Part shown: positions 52,359 through 60,889 of the stretch, in pieces | Numbering within the stretch: position 1 is the stretch's first letter | How the letters are laid out: each line of letters begins with the position of its first letter | The notes under the pieces: model-generated | Databases searched by the model: none | Seen by the model: only the letters and a program-made list of their open reading frames with translations | Told to the model about the DNA's origin: nothing | Position numbers and translations under genes: made by a program | Origin: Bacteroidota bacterium | GTDB taxonomy: Bacteria; Bacteroidota; Bacteroidia; Chitinophagales; Chitinophagaceae | Assembly (NCBI GenBank): GCA_018266775.1 | Contig: JAFDZS010000008.1 | Span: forward strand, 434,001 to 498,000 | Reading direction: 5' to 3' | Length of the DNA: 64,000 nucleotides

Positions 52359-52418
52359 ATGACAACAATAAAACACATTAAACATTCAAAGAAATCTTTG
52401 CCCGCAGAGAAGGTATGA
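52359..52418 (+). CDS. Leader peptide of asd (19 residues)
   Basis: The small ORF encodes MTTIKHIKHSKKSLPAEKV and stops at TGA 52416-52418. Nine of its 18 residues after Met are Lys (5), Thr (2) or Ile (2), which are end products derived from the aspartate-semialdehyde made by Asd. It lies between a consensus promoter and a strong terminator 27 bases after its stop, the classical layout of ribosome-mediated attenuation. GAAGG at 52409-52413, over its last codons, can pair with CCTTC in the 5' arm of the terminator. It is too short to identify by homology; the call rests on position and composition. Confidence 0.65.
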   Translation: MTTIKHIKHSKKSLPAEKV

Positions 52419-52445
52419 TTGTTTTATGTTTTAAAATAAGTACAG

Positions 52446-52475
52446 GCCTTCCTCAAATCAGGAAGGCTTTTTTTT
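52446..52475 (+). terminator. Attenuator terminator in front of asd
   Basis: GCCTTCCT (52446-52453) pairs perfectly with AGGAAGGC (52460-52467) across a 6-base loop, followed by eight Ts. It lies between the leader ORF and asd (ATG 52519). Its 5' arm can instead pair with GAAGG at 52409-52413. Confidence 0.8.
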
Positions 52476-52518
52476 AACCATAAAAATCTCTTAAAAAGAG
52501 AACGGGGGGAAACAAAAT

Positions 52519-53511
52519 ATGAAAGTAGCCGTAGTTGGTGCCACAGGTTTGGTAGGCTCCAAAATGTTACAGGTTTTAGCAGAAAGAAATTTTCCGGTGG
52601 ATGAATTAATTCCGGTAGCGTCTGAAAAATCTATCGGTAAGGAAGTTGAATTCAAGGGAAAAAAGTACAAGGTGGTGGGTTTTGCAGATGCTATTGCCGC
52701 TAAACCTAATGTGGCCATTTTTTCTGCCGGGGGGGGAACTTCTTTGGAACTGGCACCGCAATTTGCCGCAGCTGGTATTACAGTGATCGATAATTCCAGC
52801 GCATGGCGTATGGACCCTGCCAAAAAACTGGTGGTGCCTGAAGTGAATGCCAATGTATTAACTGCTGATGATAAGATCATTGCCAACCCTAACTGTTCTA
52901 CTATTCAAATGGTGGTGGTATTAAAACCACTGCATGATAAATATAAAATCAAACGTGTGGTGGTAAGCACTTACCAAAGTGTAACCGGTACAGGTGTTAA
53001 AGCGGTTGACCAATTAATGAATGAACGCAAAGGCATTACCGATGGACCAATGGCGTACAAATATCCCATTGACCTGAATGCATTGCCGCATATTGATGTA
53101 TTCCTGGAAAATGGATATACCAAGGAAGAAATGAAAATGACCAACGAAACCAAAAAAATCATTGGCGATGATTCCATTAAAGTAACGGCTACCACTGTAC
53201 GCATTCCGGTTATGGGCGGCCACAGCGAAAGTGTAAATATTGAATTTGAAAATGATTTCGACCTGAATGAAGTAAGGGATTTGTTAAGTAAAGCCCCCGG
53301 TGTGGTGGTACAGGATGATGTGGCCAATTTTATTTACCCCATGCCATTAACGGCACACGAAAAAGATGAAACCTTTGTTGGCCGCATCCGCAGGGATGAA
53401 ACCCAGCCCAACACCTTAAACTGCTGGATTGTGAGTGATAACCTGCGCAAAGGTGCTGCCACCAATGCTGTTCAGATTGCTGAATACTTAGTAGGCAAAG
53501 GGTTGTTATAA
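52519..53511 (+). CDS. asd: Aspartate-semialdehyde dehydrogenase
   Basis: This 330-residue enzyme reduces aspartyl phosphate to aspartate semialdehyde, the branch point to lysine, diaminopimelate, threonine, isoleucine and methionine. Motifs are the NADP-binding VAVVGATGLVGSKMLQVL (residues about 3-20), the active-site Cys in IIANPNCSTIQMVVVL (about residue 127), and the active-site His in VMGGHSESVNIEF. The start is supported by the purine-rich sequence GGGGGGA shortly before the ATG, one of few Shine-Dalgarno-like sites in the window. It is a single gene between the attenuator and a bidirectional terminator. Confidence 0.95.
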   Translation: MKVAVVGATGLVGSKMLQVLAERNFPVDELIPVASEKSIGKEVEFKGKKYKVVGFADAIAAKPNVAIFSAGGGTSLELAPQFAAAGITVIDNSSAWRMDPAKKLVVPEVNANVLTADDKIIANPNCSTIQMVVVLKPLHDKYKIKRVVVSTYQSVTGTGVKAVDQLMNERKGITDGPMAYKYPIDLNALPHIDVFLENGYTKEEMKMTNETKKIIGDDSIKVTATTVRIPVMGGHSESVNIEFENDFDLNEVRDLLSKAPGVVVQDDVANFIYPMPLTAHEKDETFVGRIRRDETQPNTLNCWIVSDNLRKGAATNAVQIAEYLVGKGLL

Positions 53512-53535
53512 ATTATATATTGGTAGTAAATATAA

Positions 53536-53568
53536 AAGCCGGAATATTTAATTCCGGCTTTCTTTTTG
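53536..53568. terminator. Bidirectional terminator between asd and korB
   Basis: AAGCCGGAAT (53536-53545) pairs perfectly with ATTCCGGCTT (53551-53560) across a 5-base loop, with T-rich sequence after it and A-rich sequence before it. It serves asd and the facing korB. Confidence 0.85.
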
Positions 53569-53581
53569 TTGTGTATCGTTA

Positions 53582-54622
53582 TTAATTAATGACCCATGTT
53601 TCGTTACCCCGCAGTAATTTATCCAGGTCGCCTTTGCCTTTTTTAGCAATGATATCATCAATCTGCAGTTGCAGGCTGTCTTCATAACAAGCCCTCTCTG
53701 TTTCATAAAACACACCGAATGGCCTCGGCAAATGGCCTTCCAGCCGTGGGTCATCAAACATGCGGATCAATATCTGTGCTTTATAAAAATCCTTTTCATC
53801 ATGCACCCATAAATCATCTGTGCTGGCTCCGGCCACAAGGTCAACAATTACCGGTTTAAATCCATCCAGTTTAATGCCTTTGTTTTGGCTGGCACCAAAG
53901 ATCAATGGTTTACCATGTTCCAGGAACAACACTTCATCAGCCTTGGTTCCTTTTTCTGTAAATATTTCAAATGCACCATCATTAAAGATGTTGCAGTTTT
54001 GATAGATTTCCAGGAAAGAAGCGCCTTTATGCGCCTGGCTGCGCAGCAACATACTTTGCAGGTGCTTTGGATCCCTGTCCATAGAACGGGCAATGAAGCT
54101 GGCATCTGCACCCATAGCCAATGCCAGTGGATTGAATGGATGATCGATACTGCCAAATGGCGTACTCTTGGTGATCTTATGTTCTTCTGATGTGGGTGAG
54201 TACTGCCCTTTCGTTAAACCATAAATCTGGTTATTGAACAACAGAATATTAATGTCAAAATTTCTGCGCAGCAAATGAATGGTATGGTTACCACCGATGC
54301 TTAAACTGTCGCCATCGCCTGTTACCACCCACACACTCAGTTCGGGCCGGGCCGCTTTTAAACCGCTGGCAATAGCTGTTGCACGGCCGTGAATGCTGTG
54401 CATACCATACGTGTTCATGTAATAAGGAAAACGGCTGCTGCAACCGATACCACTTACAATTACAATATTTTCTTTGGGAATACCTAATGAAGGCATTACT
54501 TTTTGAACCTGTGCAAGGATAGAATAATCGCCGCAACCGGGGCACCAGCGCACTTCCTGATCAGTGACAAAATCTTTTGATGTGAGCGGGGCTGGATTGG
54601 CAAGCGTTGTTGACTCAGACAT
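53582..54622 (-). CDS. korB: 2-oxoacid:ferredoxin oxidoreductase, beta subunit
   Basis: This 346-residue subunit binds thiamine diphosphate and a 4Fe-4S cluster. Cysteines are visible in RWCPGCGDY, SGIGCSSRFPYY and IYQNCNIFND. The ThDP site is VVTGDGDSLSIGGNHTIHLLRRN and LFNNQIYGLTKGQYSPTSE. KorAB oxidises 2-oxoglutarate or related 2-oxoacids to acyl-CoA while reducing ferredoxin. The alpha subunit normally precedes beta, but here the gene upstream is an AhpD-like protein instead, so korA must be elsewhere or lost. Confidence 0.9.
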   Translation of the reverse strand: MSESTTLANPAPLTSKDFVTDQEVRWCPGCGDYSILAQVQKVMPSLGIPKENIVIVSGIGCSSRFPYYMNTYGMHSIHGRATAIASGLKAARPELSVWVVTGDGDSLSIGGNHTIHLLRRNFDINILLFNNQIYGLTKGQYSPTSEEHKITKSTPFGSIDHPFNPLALAMGADASFIARSMDRDPKHLQSMLLRSQAHKGASFLEIYQNCNIFNDGAFEIFTEKGTKADEVLFLEHGKPLIFGASQNKGIKLDGFKPVIVDLVAGASTDDLWVHDEKDFYKAQILIRMFDDPRLEGHLPRPFGVFYETERACYEDSLQLQIDDIIAKKGKGDLDKLLRGNETWVIN

Positions 54623-54731
54623 AATTATATAGCATTATTGGAGGCTAAAGTTACTGAAAAATGTTTACTATTTCAGTGCTTACAAAGTCTGAACACTGAA
54701 ATTTTTACGGTATCGTTTGCGTTCATCAAAA

Positions 54732-55082
54732 TCAGTTGCCGGTTTGCTGCAATGCTTCCCAATATTCAGCCGCACGGCGGGTATGGGGCACCACAATAGT
54801 GCCGCCTACAATATTCGCTACGGCAAACACTTCATACATTTCTTCCGTGGTAACTGCCAGTTCATGCGCTTTACCCAGGTGGTATTTAATACAATCATCG
54901 CAACGCAGCACCATGCTGGCCACCAGGCCCAGCAGTTCTTTGGTTTTTACATCCAATGCACCCGCTGCATAAGTGTTGGTATCCAAATTCCAGAGGCGTT
55001 TTATTACCAGGTTGTCTTTACTTAGAATGACTTCATTCATTTTAGTGCGGTAGTCATTGAATTCCTGTACAAGGTTTGACAT
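54732..55082 (-). CDS. Carboxymuconolactone decarboxylase-like (AhpD-fold) protein
   Basis: This 116-residue protein has the CMD/AhpD signature CDDCIKYHLGKAHELAVT (about residues 60-77), with the redox-type Cys-x-x-Cys-x3-His. The N-terminal part FNDYRTKMNEVILSKDNLV is the helical lead of the family. Such proteins act as peroxidase-linked disulfide reductases or as CMD enzymes. The CxxC suggests redox activity. It lies upstream of korB on the same strand with about 110 bases between them, and could be cotranscribed. Confidence 0.85.
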   Translation of the reverse strand: MSNLVQEFNDYRTKMNEVILSKDNLVIKRLWNLDTNTYAAGALDVKTKELLGLVASMVLRCDDCIKYHLGKAHELAVTTEEMYEVFAVANIVGGTIVVPHTRRAAEYWEALQQTGN

Positions 55083-55178
55083 ATCATTTCATTTTAATAA
55101 TAAAAAAGATAACAAATGTAATCCGTAAACACCAATTTGTGCAGTGGTTGAAAAGCTGCCTGTAAAAAACTACTTTTG

Positions 55179-58112
55179 ATGATCAAAACCATTATCATGA
55201 AAGTTGTTCATTCATCACTCCTTCTCACTTGTTTGTGCTGTTTTATTTTTTCAGCTGAAGCCCAGCAATTTGAAGCCCGGTATTTCAATGCCATGCAATG
55301 GCGCTGTATTGGCCCGCACCGTGGCGGAAGAACAGTGGGTGCAGTGGGTGTACCTTCTCAGCCCAATGTTTTTTATATTGGTGTAAACAATGGTGGTGTT
55401 TGGAAAACAACTGACTTTGGCCGTACCTGGAATTCCATATTCGATAATCAGCCCACCGGTTCTGTTGGTGATGTGGTGGTGGCGCCTTCTAACCCCAATG
55501 TTCTTTATGTGGGCAGTGGCGAAGGATTGCAGCGGCCTGACCTTTCCGTTGGCGATGGTATTTACAAATCATCGGACGGTGGTAAAACATGGATCAACAC
55601 CGGCTTAAAAGATGCACAGCAAATTGGTGGTATGGCCATCGACCCTAAAGATGAGAACCGGGTATTTGTTGCTGCACTTGGCCATCCCTATGGCCCGAAC
55701 GAAGAACGCGGTGTATACCGTACCACCGACGGTGGTAAAACCTGGCAAAGGGTTTTGTATAAAGATGAAAATACCGGCGCTGTACAGGTTACCATCGACC
55801 CCAATAATTCTAATATCGTGTATGCCGACCTGTGGGCGGGCCGCCAGGGCCCCTGGGAAAATGGTGCATGGAATGGTGCAGCAAGTGGTCTATTCAAATC
55901 GACCGATGGCGGCACCACATGGAAACAGCTTACTGCAGGCTTGCCCACCACAGAGCAGGGTTTGGGGCGCATTGGTTTTTGCATTGCGCCATCCAATTCA
56001 AATCGTCTATACGCTACTGTTGATGCCGGAAAATGGAGCGGCGTTTACCGGAGTGACGATGCCGGTGAAAGCTGGAACAGTGTTAATGCTGATGAAAGAT
56101 ACTGGGGCCGCGGCGCCGATTTTGCTGAAGTAAAAGTGGATCCTAAAAATGCCGATATAGTGTATACCGCCGATGTGGTGGTTTGGAAAAGTACCGATGG
56201 CGGCAAAACCTGGAATGCCTTTCGCGGTGCGCCCGGTGGCGATGATTATCACCGCATCTGGATCAATCCCGATAACAACAAGATCATTTTAATTGCCAGC
56301 GACCAGGGTGCTATCATTACTGTTAATGGTGGCGAAAGTTTTTCCAGCTGGTATAACCAGCCCACCGCACAGTTTTATCATGTAAGCGCAGACAATGCTT
56401 TCCCTTACAATGTATACAGTGGCCAGCAGGAAAGCGGCAGCGTGGGCATTGCATCACGCGGTAATGATGGTGCTGTTACTTTTCGTGAATGGCACCCGGT
56501 TGGTGCAGAAGAATATGGTTATGTTGTTGCTGATCCATTAGATAACAATATGGTGTATGGTGGCAAACTCTCCCGCTATGATAAACGTACCGGGCAAACA
56601 CAAAACATAGCGCCCGAAACAGTACGCAGTGGTAAATACCGCTTTGTAAGAACGGCCCCGGTGTTATTCAATCCTATTGATAAAAAAACATTGTACTATG
56701 CAGGAAATGTGTTGTTCAAATCAACCGATCATGGCAACAGCTGGCAAACCATCAGCCCTGATTTGTCGAGAGCAAAATGGGATATTCCTGCAAGCGTGGG
56801 TATTTATACCAAAGATGAGATGAAGACGATGCCCCGCCGTGGCGTCATCTATACCGTTGCCCCTTCTTATGTGGACATTAATACCATCTGGTGCGGAACT
56901 GATGACGGTTTGATTCATGTTACGCATGATGGCGGCAAAACCTGGAGCAATGTTACGCCACCGCAAATTACCAGCTGGAGTAAAATTTCATTGATGGATG
57001 CCAGCCATACCAATAAGAATACGGCGTATGCTGCGGTAAATTGTATCCGCCTTAACGATATGAAGCCGCATATTTTTAAAACCACTGATGGTGGTAAAAC
57101 CTGGACGGAAATTATTAATGGTTTACCTGATGATCCCATCAATGTGGTTAAAGAAGATCCGTTTAAAAAAGGTTTGCTTTTTGCCGGAAGCGAAAGAGCT
57201 GTTTATGTTTCTTTTGATGATGGTGCCCACTGGCAAAGCCTGCGGCTGAATATGCCCGCCACTTCTATCCGCGACCTGGTGATTAAAGATGACGATATTG
57301 TTGTTGGCACACATGGCCGCAGCTTCTGGATTCTGGATGATATCACCGCATTAAGACAACTTAGTGCAACCACCGTTCAGCAACCTGTTGTATTATATAA
57401 ACCGCAAAATGCAGTAAGGGTACGATGGAACATGAATCCTGATACGCCGCTTCCGCAGGAAGAACCTGCCGGTCAAAACCCACCCGATGGGGCGGTGATT
57501 GATTATTATCTTGATCATAAAGCCGGTGCAGTAAGTTTAGAAATACTGAACGATAAAAATGCAGTGATCAGGAAATATGCTTCAACCGATACGCTGTATA
57601 CGGTGGGCAATGTAAATATTCCGCACTACTGGATACGCCCACAACAGATTATCAGTACCGAAGCAGGCAGTCACCGCTTTTTGTGGGATATGCATTATCA
57701 ACCGCTGAACGTACCGCCTGCTTTTCCCATTGCTGCCATATACATGAACACAGCGCCAGATTTTACATCGCCCTGGGTAATGCCGGGCACATATACAGCA
57801 AGGTTAACTGTGGATGGCAAAACATTCAGCAGCACTTTTACTGTTAAGATGGACCCGAGAGTAAAGACCAGTCTAAAAGATCTGCAATTGCAGCATGATT
57901 TAAGTGTAATGTGTTACAGCAATATTTTAAAATGCATGGATGCCAAAGCAAAAGGCGCAAAAGATTTTGATAAACTGCAAGGCAGCTTTGCCGGCATACA
58001 CAATGCTTTACAGGACAGTGATATGCCGCCCACCACTCAAATGATTAATGCAGCAAAAGCAACAGAAAAAGCATTTCTTGATGCCTGGAGTAAGTGGAGT
58101 GCGGGAAAATGA
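55179..58112 (+). CDS. Secreted VPS10/BNR-repeat propeller protein
   Basis: This protein of about 977 residues has a signal peptide (MKVVHSSLLLTCLCCFIFSAEA follows an optional extra six residues; ATG 55179 and 55197 are both possible). The body is a sortilin/VPS10-like propeller with many BNR units: GGVWKTTDFGRTWNSIFD, GIYKSSDGGKTWINTGL, GVYRTTDGGKTWQRVLY, GLFKSTDGGTTWKQLTAG, GVYRSDDAGESWNSV and later LFKSTDHGNSWQTISP and IFKTTDGGKTWTEII. Families like this are annotated as glycosyl hydrolase or exo-alpha-sialidase, but no catalytic residues can be assigned. The C-terminal part (about 740-977) is non-propeller and helical at the end. Confidence 0.82.
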   Translation: MIKTIIMKVVHSSLLLTCLCCFIFSAEAQQFEARYFNAMQWRCIGPHRGGRTVGAVGVPSQPNVFYIGVNNGGVWKTTDFGRTWNSIFDNQPTGSVGDVVVAPSNPNVLYVGSGEGLQRPDLSVGDGIYKSSDGGKTWINTGLKDAQQIGGMAIDPKDENRVFVAALGHPYGPNEERGVYRTTDGGKTWQRVLYKDENTGAVQVTIDPNNSNIVYADLWAGRQGPWENGAWNGAASGLFKSTDGGTTWKQLTAGLPTTEQGLGRIGFCIAPSNSNRLYATVDAGKWSGVYRSDDAGESWNSVNADERYWGRGADFAEVKVDPKNADIVYTADVVVWKSTDGGKTWNAFRGAPGGDDYHRIWINPDNNKIILIASDQGAIITVNGGESFSSWYNQPTAQFYHVSADNAFPYNVYSGQQESGSVGIASRGNDGAVTFREWHPVGAEEYGYVVADPLDNNMVYGGKLSRYDKRTGQTQNIAPETVRSGKYRFVRTAPVLFNPIDKKTLYYAGNVLFKSTDHGNSWQTISPDLSRAKWDIPASVGIYTKDEMKTMPRRGVIYTVAPSYVDINTIWCGTDDGLIHVTHDGGKTWSNVTPPQITSWSKISLMDASHTNKNTAYAAVNCIRLNDMKPHIFKTTDGGKTWTEIINGLPDDPINVVKEDPFKKGLLFAGSERAVYVSFDDGAHWQSLRLNMPATSIRDLVIKDDDIVVGTHGRSFWILDDITALRQLSATTVQQPVVLYKPQNAVRVRWNMNPDTPLPQEEPAGQNPPDGAVIDYYLDHKAGAVSLEILNDKNAVIRKYASTDTLYTVGNVNIPHYWIRPQQIISTEAGSHRFLWDMHYQPLNVPPAFPIAAIYMNTAPDFTSPWVMPGTYTARLTVDGKTFSSTFTVKMDPRVKTSLKDLQLQHDLSVMCYSNILKCMDAKAKGAKDFDKLQGSFAGIHNALQDSDMPPTTQMINAAKATEKAFLDAWSKWSAGK

Positions 58113-58127
58113 TTTTGGTGTTTTAAC

Positions 58128-58296
58128 GGTCTGACGTAAACGTCAGACCATGTATTTATTATCCCACAAAGGCACGGATGATGCACATTTTATGATTCTG
58201 TAAATTATTATTGAAGATCAGGATTAATGCCACGCTGTGCCTTTGTGCCGCTGTGAGAAAAAATTACTACACGGTCAGACGTGGCCGTCAGACCGT
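58128..58296. repeat. Nested inverted repeats between convergent genes
   Basis: Outer hairpins are GGTCTGACG-TAAA-CGTCAGACC (58128-58149) and ACGGTC-A-GACG-TGGC-CGTC-A-GACCGT (58271-58296). Between them CACAAAGGCAC (58165-58175) and GTGCCTTTGTG (58237-58247) are a perfect 11-base inverted repeat. It fills most of the gap between two convergent genes. Confidence 0.7.
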
Positions 58297-58314
58297 TGAT
58301 GAAGAGCAATTTTA

Positions 58315-60048
58315 TTACTGATCTTTTTTACAGCGCTCTAAAAAATCTTTTATTCCTAAAATAATTTTATCAGCTATCTGTTGCTGAAAATCCGGGTTCA
58401 AAATTTTCATTTCATCTTCCGGGTTGCTGATGAACACTGTTTCCACTAATGCATTGGGATATTCAATCGGGCTGTTCAGCATAAAATTAAAACTGCCGGT
58501 ATTGCCGTATTCTTTCAAACCCAGTTCCAGCATGCGTTTATAAATATCATGGCTCAGATTTCTGAAACCGATGTACCGGTAATAAGCACTGGTACCGCTT
58601 ATATGAATGGGATCGGCAGATGAATTTAAGTGAATGCTGACAAGGAGATCAGGTGTACTGTCGCGGTAAAATAAAATGCGTTCTTTATTATCGAAGAATT
58701 TTTCAGTAGTACGGCTCATGATCACTTTGGCACCAAATTTTTCCAATGATTGCTGCAGCTTCAATGCCACATCCAGTGCAATCATTTTTTCTGACGACCC
58801 TGTTGGCCCGCCTGCACCCGTATTGGCGCCACCATGTCCTGCATCAACAGCGATGGTAAGATGGTTTAAAGATAAATTTTCCGGCTGGTGTTTTACTTTT
58901 ATCACCAAAGTATTACCACGGTAATAAATCTGATGCCCCCAATGCTGCTGATGTTTTAATTCAATCGTTACCCTGAAAATACCATCTTCCACCTGTTCGT
59001 AATACAGGTTTTTAATTTCTTTTGTACTCTCCTGCTGGATGATCCAGTTGGTATTGTTGGTGGCACCAAATACATCCACCACAATCTTCGATGGGTCTAT
59101 TAACTGTACCGACTGATAGGGCAACCTTGTAAACAATCCAATATCTACATAATCAAACAATGAATCGCCATAAGACCGCAGGTTATTGGTTAAAGATTCA
59201 GGCGCAAAAGTTCCTTTGGGTAAAAACTGTACAGCATCATCATCAATGTATGCGGTGCGGTATTTGGTTAGCTGTACCTTATATTTGGTTCCCGTTTTAC
59301 CAACAATATGCAGTTGAACTAACGAGTCAAGGTACCCGATTTTTGCGCCGCCAAGCCTGTCTTCTCCCAAACCAAAAAGTAAATGTGCCAGCCGTCCCTT
59401 TGTTACCGCCACCACCGGGTTTAGCAGTGAAAACATAGAAAATGCTGCATTGGTTTCTTTGCTGATGCTTTTTCCGGTTTTATCGGTAACTGTTATGGGC
59501 AATTTTGCCAATAGAAAACTGTCAGTATTTTGTATAGTGTATTCGCCCTGGTAAATGCCCGGCATCGCTACAGGCATTTCATACAATGGAATATTTTTAC
59601 CGGCGGTAACGGCACAACCGGTTAATGTTTTTACACGAAATTTGATTTTATCGCCCGGCTGCAGCATCAAATCCCCTTCAGGAAAAGTTTCTATACCTGC
59701 AATGCTTAATGTTTTAACGGTATCGGGTGGTGGCGGTAATTCGTAATGATAATTTATTTTTTTCGATACATTTTTCCCTTCGCTGAGCCAGGCGGTCAGT
59801 CCAAATGCAGTGTCGCCGGGAGTTAAATTTAATTCTATTGCAAAAGCGCCTGTTGGGTACACATAAACGGGCTGGCTGTTCATTTCAAGCCTGCAGGTGG
59901 GGCATGTACTGCCCACAATAAAATTTTTGGAACTTCTTACCGTATTATTTTCCTTTACAGGTTCCACCAGTTTAATAAATGGTTTTGCCTGACTAAAGAC
60001 ATTGCGTGTAATAATAAGCAGGATGAGGAATAAAGAAACTTGTTTCAT
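58315..60048 (-). CDS. N-acetylmuramoyl-L-alanine amidase (Amidase_3 family)
   Basis: This 577-residue protein has a signal peptide (MKQVSLFLILLIITRNVFSQ). An N-terminal half with Ig-like and SH3-like stretches (about 20-370) may bind the cell wall. The C-terminal zinc amidase domain follows: LTIAVDAGHGGANTGAGGPTG (first His), EKMIALDVALKLQ (Glu), LLVSIHLNSSAD (second His) and NALVETVFISNPEDE (catalytic Glu). It cleaves the amide bond between muramic acid and L-alanine in peptidoglycan. The ATG at 60048 was preferred over the in-frame 60084, which adds 12 residues without a signal. Confidence 0.92.
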   Translation of the reverse strand: MKQVSLFLILLIITRNVFSQAKPFIKLVEPVKENNTVRSSKNFIVGSTCPTCRLEMNSQPVYVYPTGAFAIELNLTPGDTAFGLTAWLSEGKNVSKKINYHYELPPPPDTVKTLSIAGIETFPEGDLMLQPGDKIKFRVKTLTGCAVTAGKNIPLYEMPVAMPGIYQGEYTIQNTDSFLLAKLPITVTDKTGKSISKETNAAFSMFSLLNPVVAVTKGRLAHLLFGLGEDRLGGAKIGYLDSLVQLHIVGKTGTKYKVQLTKYRTAYIDDDAVQFLPKGTFAPESLTNNLRSYGDSLFDYVDIGLFTRLPYQSVQLIDPSKIVVDVFGATNNTNWIIQQESTKEIKNLYYEQVEDGIFRVTIELKHQQHWGHQIYYRGNTLVIKVKHQPENLSLNHLTIAVDAGHGGANTGAGGPTGSSEKMIALDVALKLQQSLEKFGAKVIMSRTTEKFFDNKERILFYRDSTPDLLVSIHLNSSADPIHISGTSAYYRYIGFRNLSHDIYKRMLELGLKEYGNTGSFNFMLNSPIEYPNALVETVFISNPEDEMKILNPDFQQQIADKIILGIKDFLERCKKDQ

Positions 60049-60190
60049 TACAACCAAATTTACATAACGTAATAAAAGTATCACATTTTATTCATCCTTC
60101 CGATTTTAACATACTGGATAGCAAATTATAAAGAGTTAAGAAATCTTTTTTGCTATTTTTGAGTTATTATATTTACCAAAAACACCCTTT

Positions 60191-60832
60191 ATGAAGAAGC
60201 AATTAATCGCATTATCAGCAATTATTATTTTTATTACAAGCTGCGGTCCCAAGATTTATAAAACTGCTGATTTCAGTGACAAAACCAGTTCACACAAAAT
60301 TGTAGCCATTTTACCTACTGAAGTTAATATTCAACTAAGGCCGAATGAAATGAAGAAAACGACTCCCGAACAAATTTCACAATCGGAAGAGAGTACAGGC
60401 AAAGATATCCAGGATAAAATGTATTCCTGGTTTTTAAAAAGAAGCGATAAATTCAAATATACCGTAGCATTCCAGGACATCAGTAAAACAAATGCCTTAT
60501 TAAGTAAAGCTGGTATTACTTATACCACGATGGGAACAAAAACAAAAGAAGAACTTTGCCAACTATTAGGTGTCGATGCGGTAATCTCGTCACGTGCTTC
60601 TATGAAAAAACCCATGAGCGAAGGTGCTGCCGTTGCCGTGGGTTTATTGGTGGGCGCCTGGGGAAATACGAATGATGTTCAAACGTCTATTTCTATTAAT
60701 GAAGGAAAAAATGGAGAATTGATTTGGAAATACGACTACCAGGCATCCGGTTCAGTTGGAAGCAGCTCAAGCAGACTTGTTGATGGTTTAATGAGAAACG
60801 CATCAAAAAAATTTCCTTATAATGGAAAATAA
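60191..60832 (+). CDS. Lipoprotein of unknown function
   Basis: This 213-residue protein has a lipoprotein signal (MKKQLIALSAIIIFITSCGPK, lipobox Cys at residue 18). The mature domain carries KIVAILPTEVNIQLRPNEM, then GKDIQDKMYSWFLKRS, LCQLLGVDAVISSRASMKKPMSEGAAVAVGLLVGAWG and ELIWKYDYQASGSV. This reads like a CsgG/TolB-N-like or DUF799-like secretion-lipoprotein fold (two-layer alpha/beta with D-A-V-I-S near the centre), but I would not name it. It converges on the acyl-CoA dehydrogenase gene with a shared terminator. Confidence 0.75.
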   Translation: MKKQLIALSAIIIFITSCGPKIYKTADFSDKTSSHKIVAILPTEVNIQLRPNEMKKTTPEQISQSEESTGKDIQDKMYSWFLKRSDKFKYTVAFQDISKTNALLSKAGITYTTMGTKTKEELCQLLGVDAVISSRASMKKPMSEGAAVAVGLLVGAWGNTNDVQTSISINEGKNGELIWKYDYQASGSVGSSSSRLVDGLMRNASKKFPYNGK

Positions 60833-60847
60833 TATTTTTCAAATCCT

Positions 60848-60881
60848 AAAAAAGAGGCTTTATGAAAAGCCTCTTTTTTTA
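60848..60881. terminator. Bidirectional terminator
   Basis: AAGAGGCTT (60852-60860) pairs with AAGCCTCTT (60867-60875), with T and A runs on the two sides. It serves the lipoprotein gene and the facing acyl-CoA dehydrogenase gene. Confidence 0.85.
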
Positions 60882-60889
60882 TTTATTGC

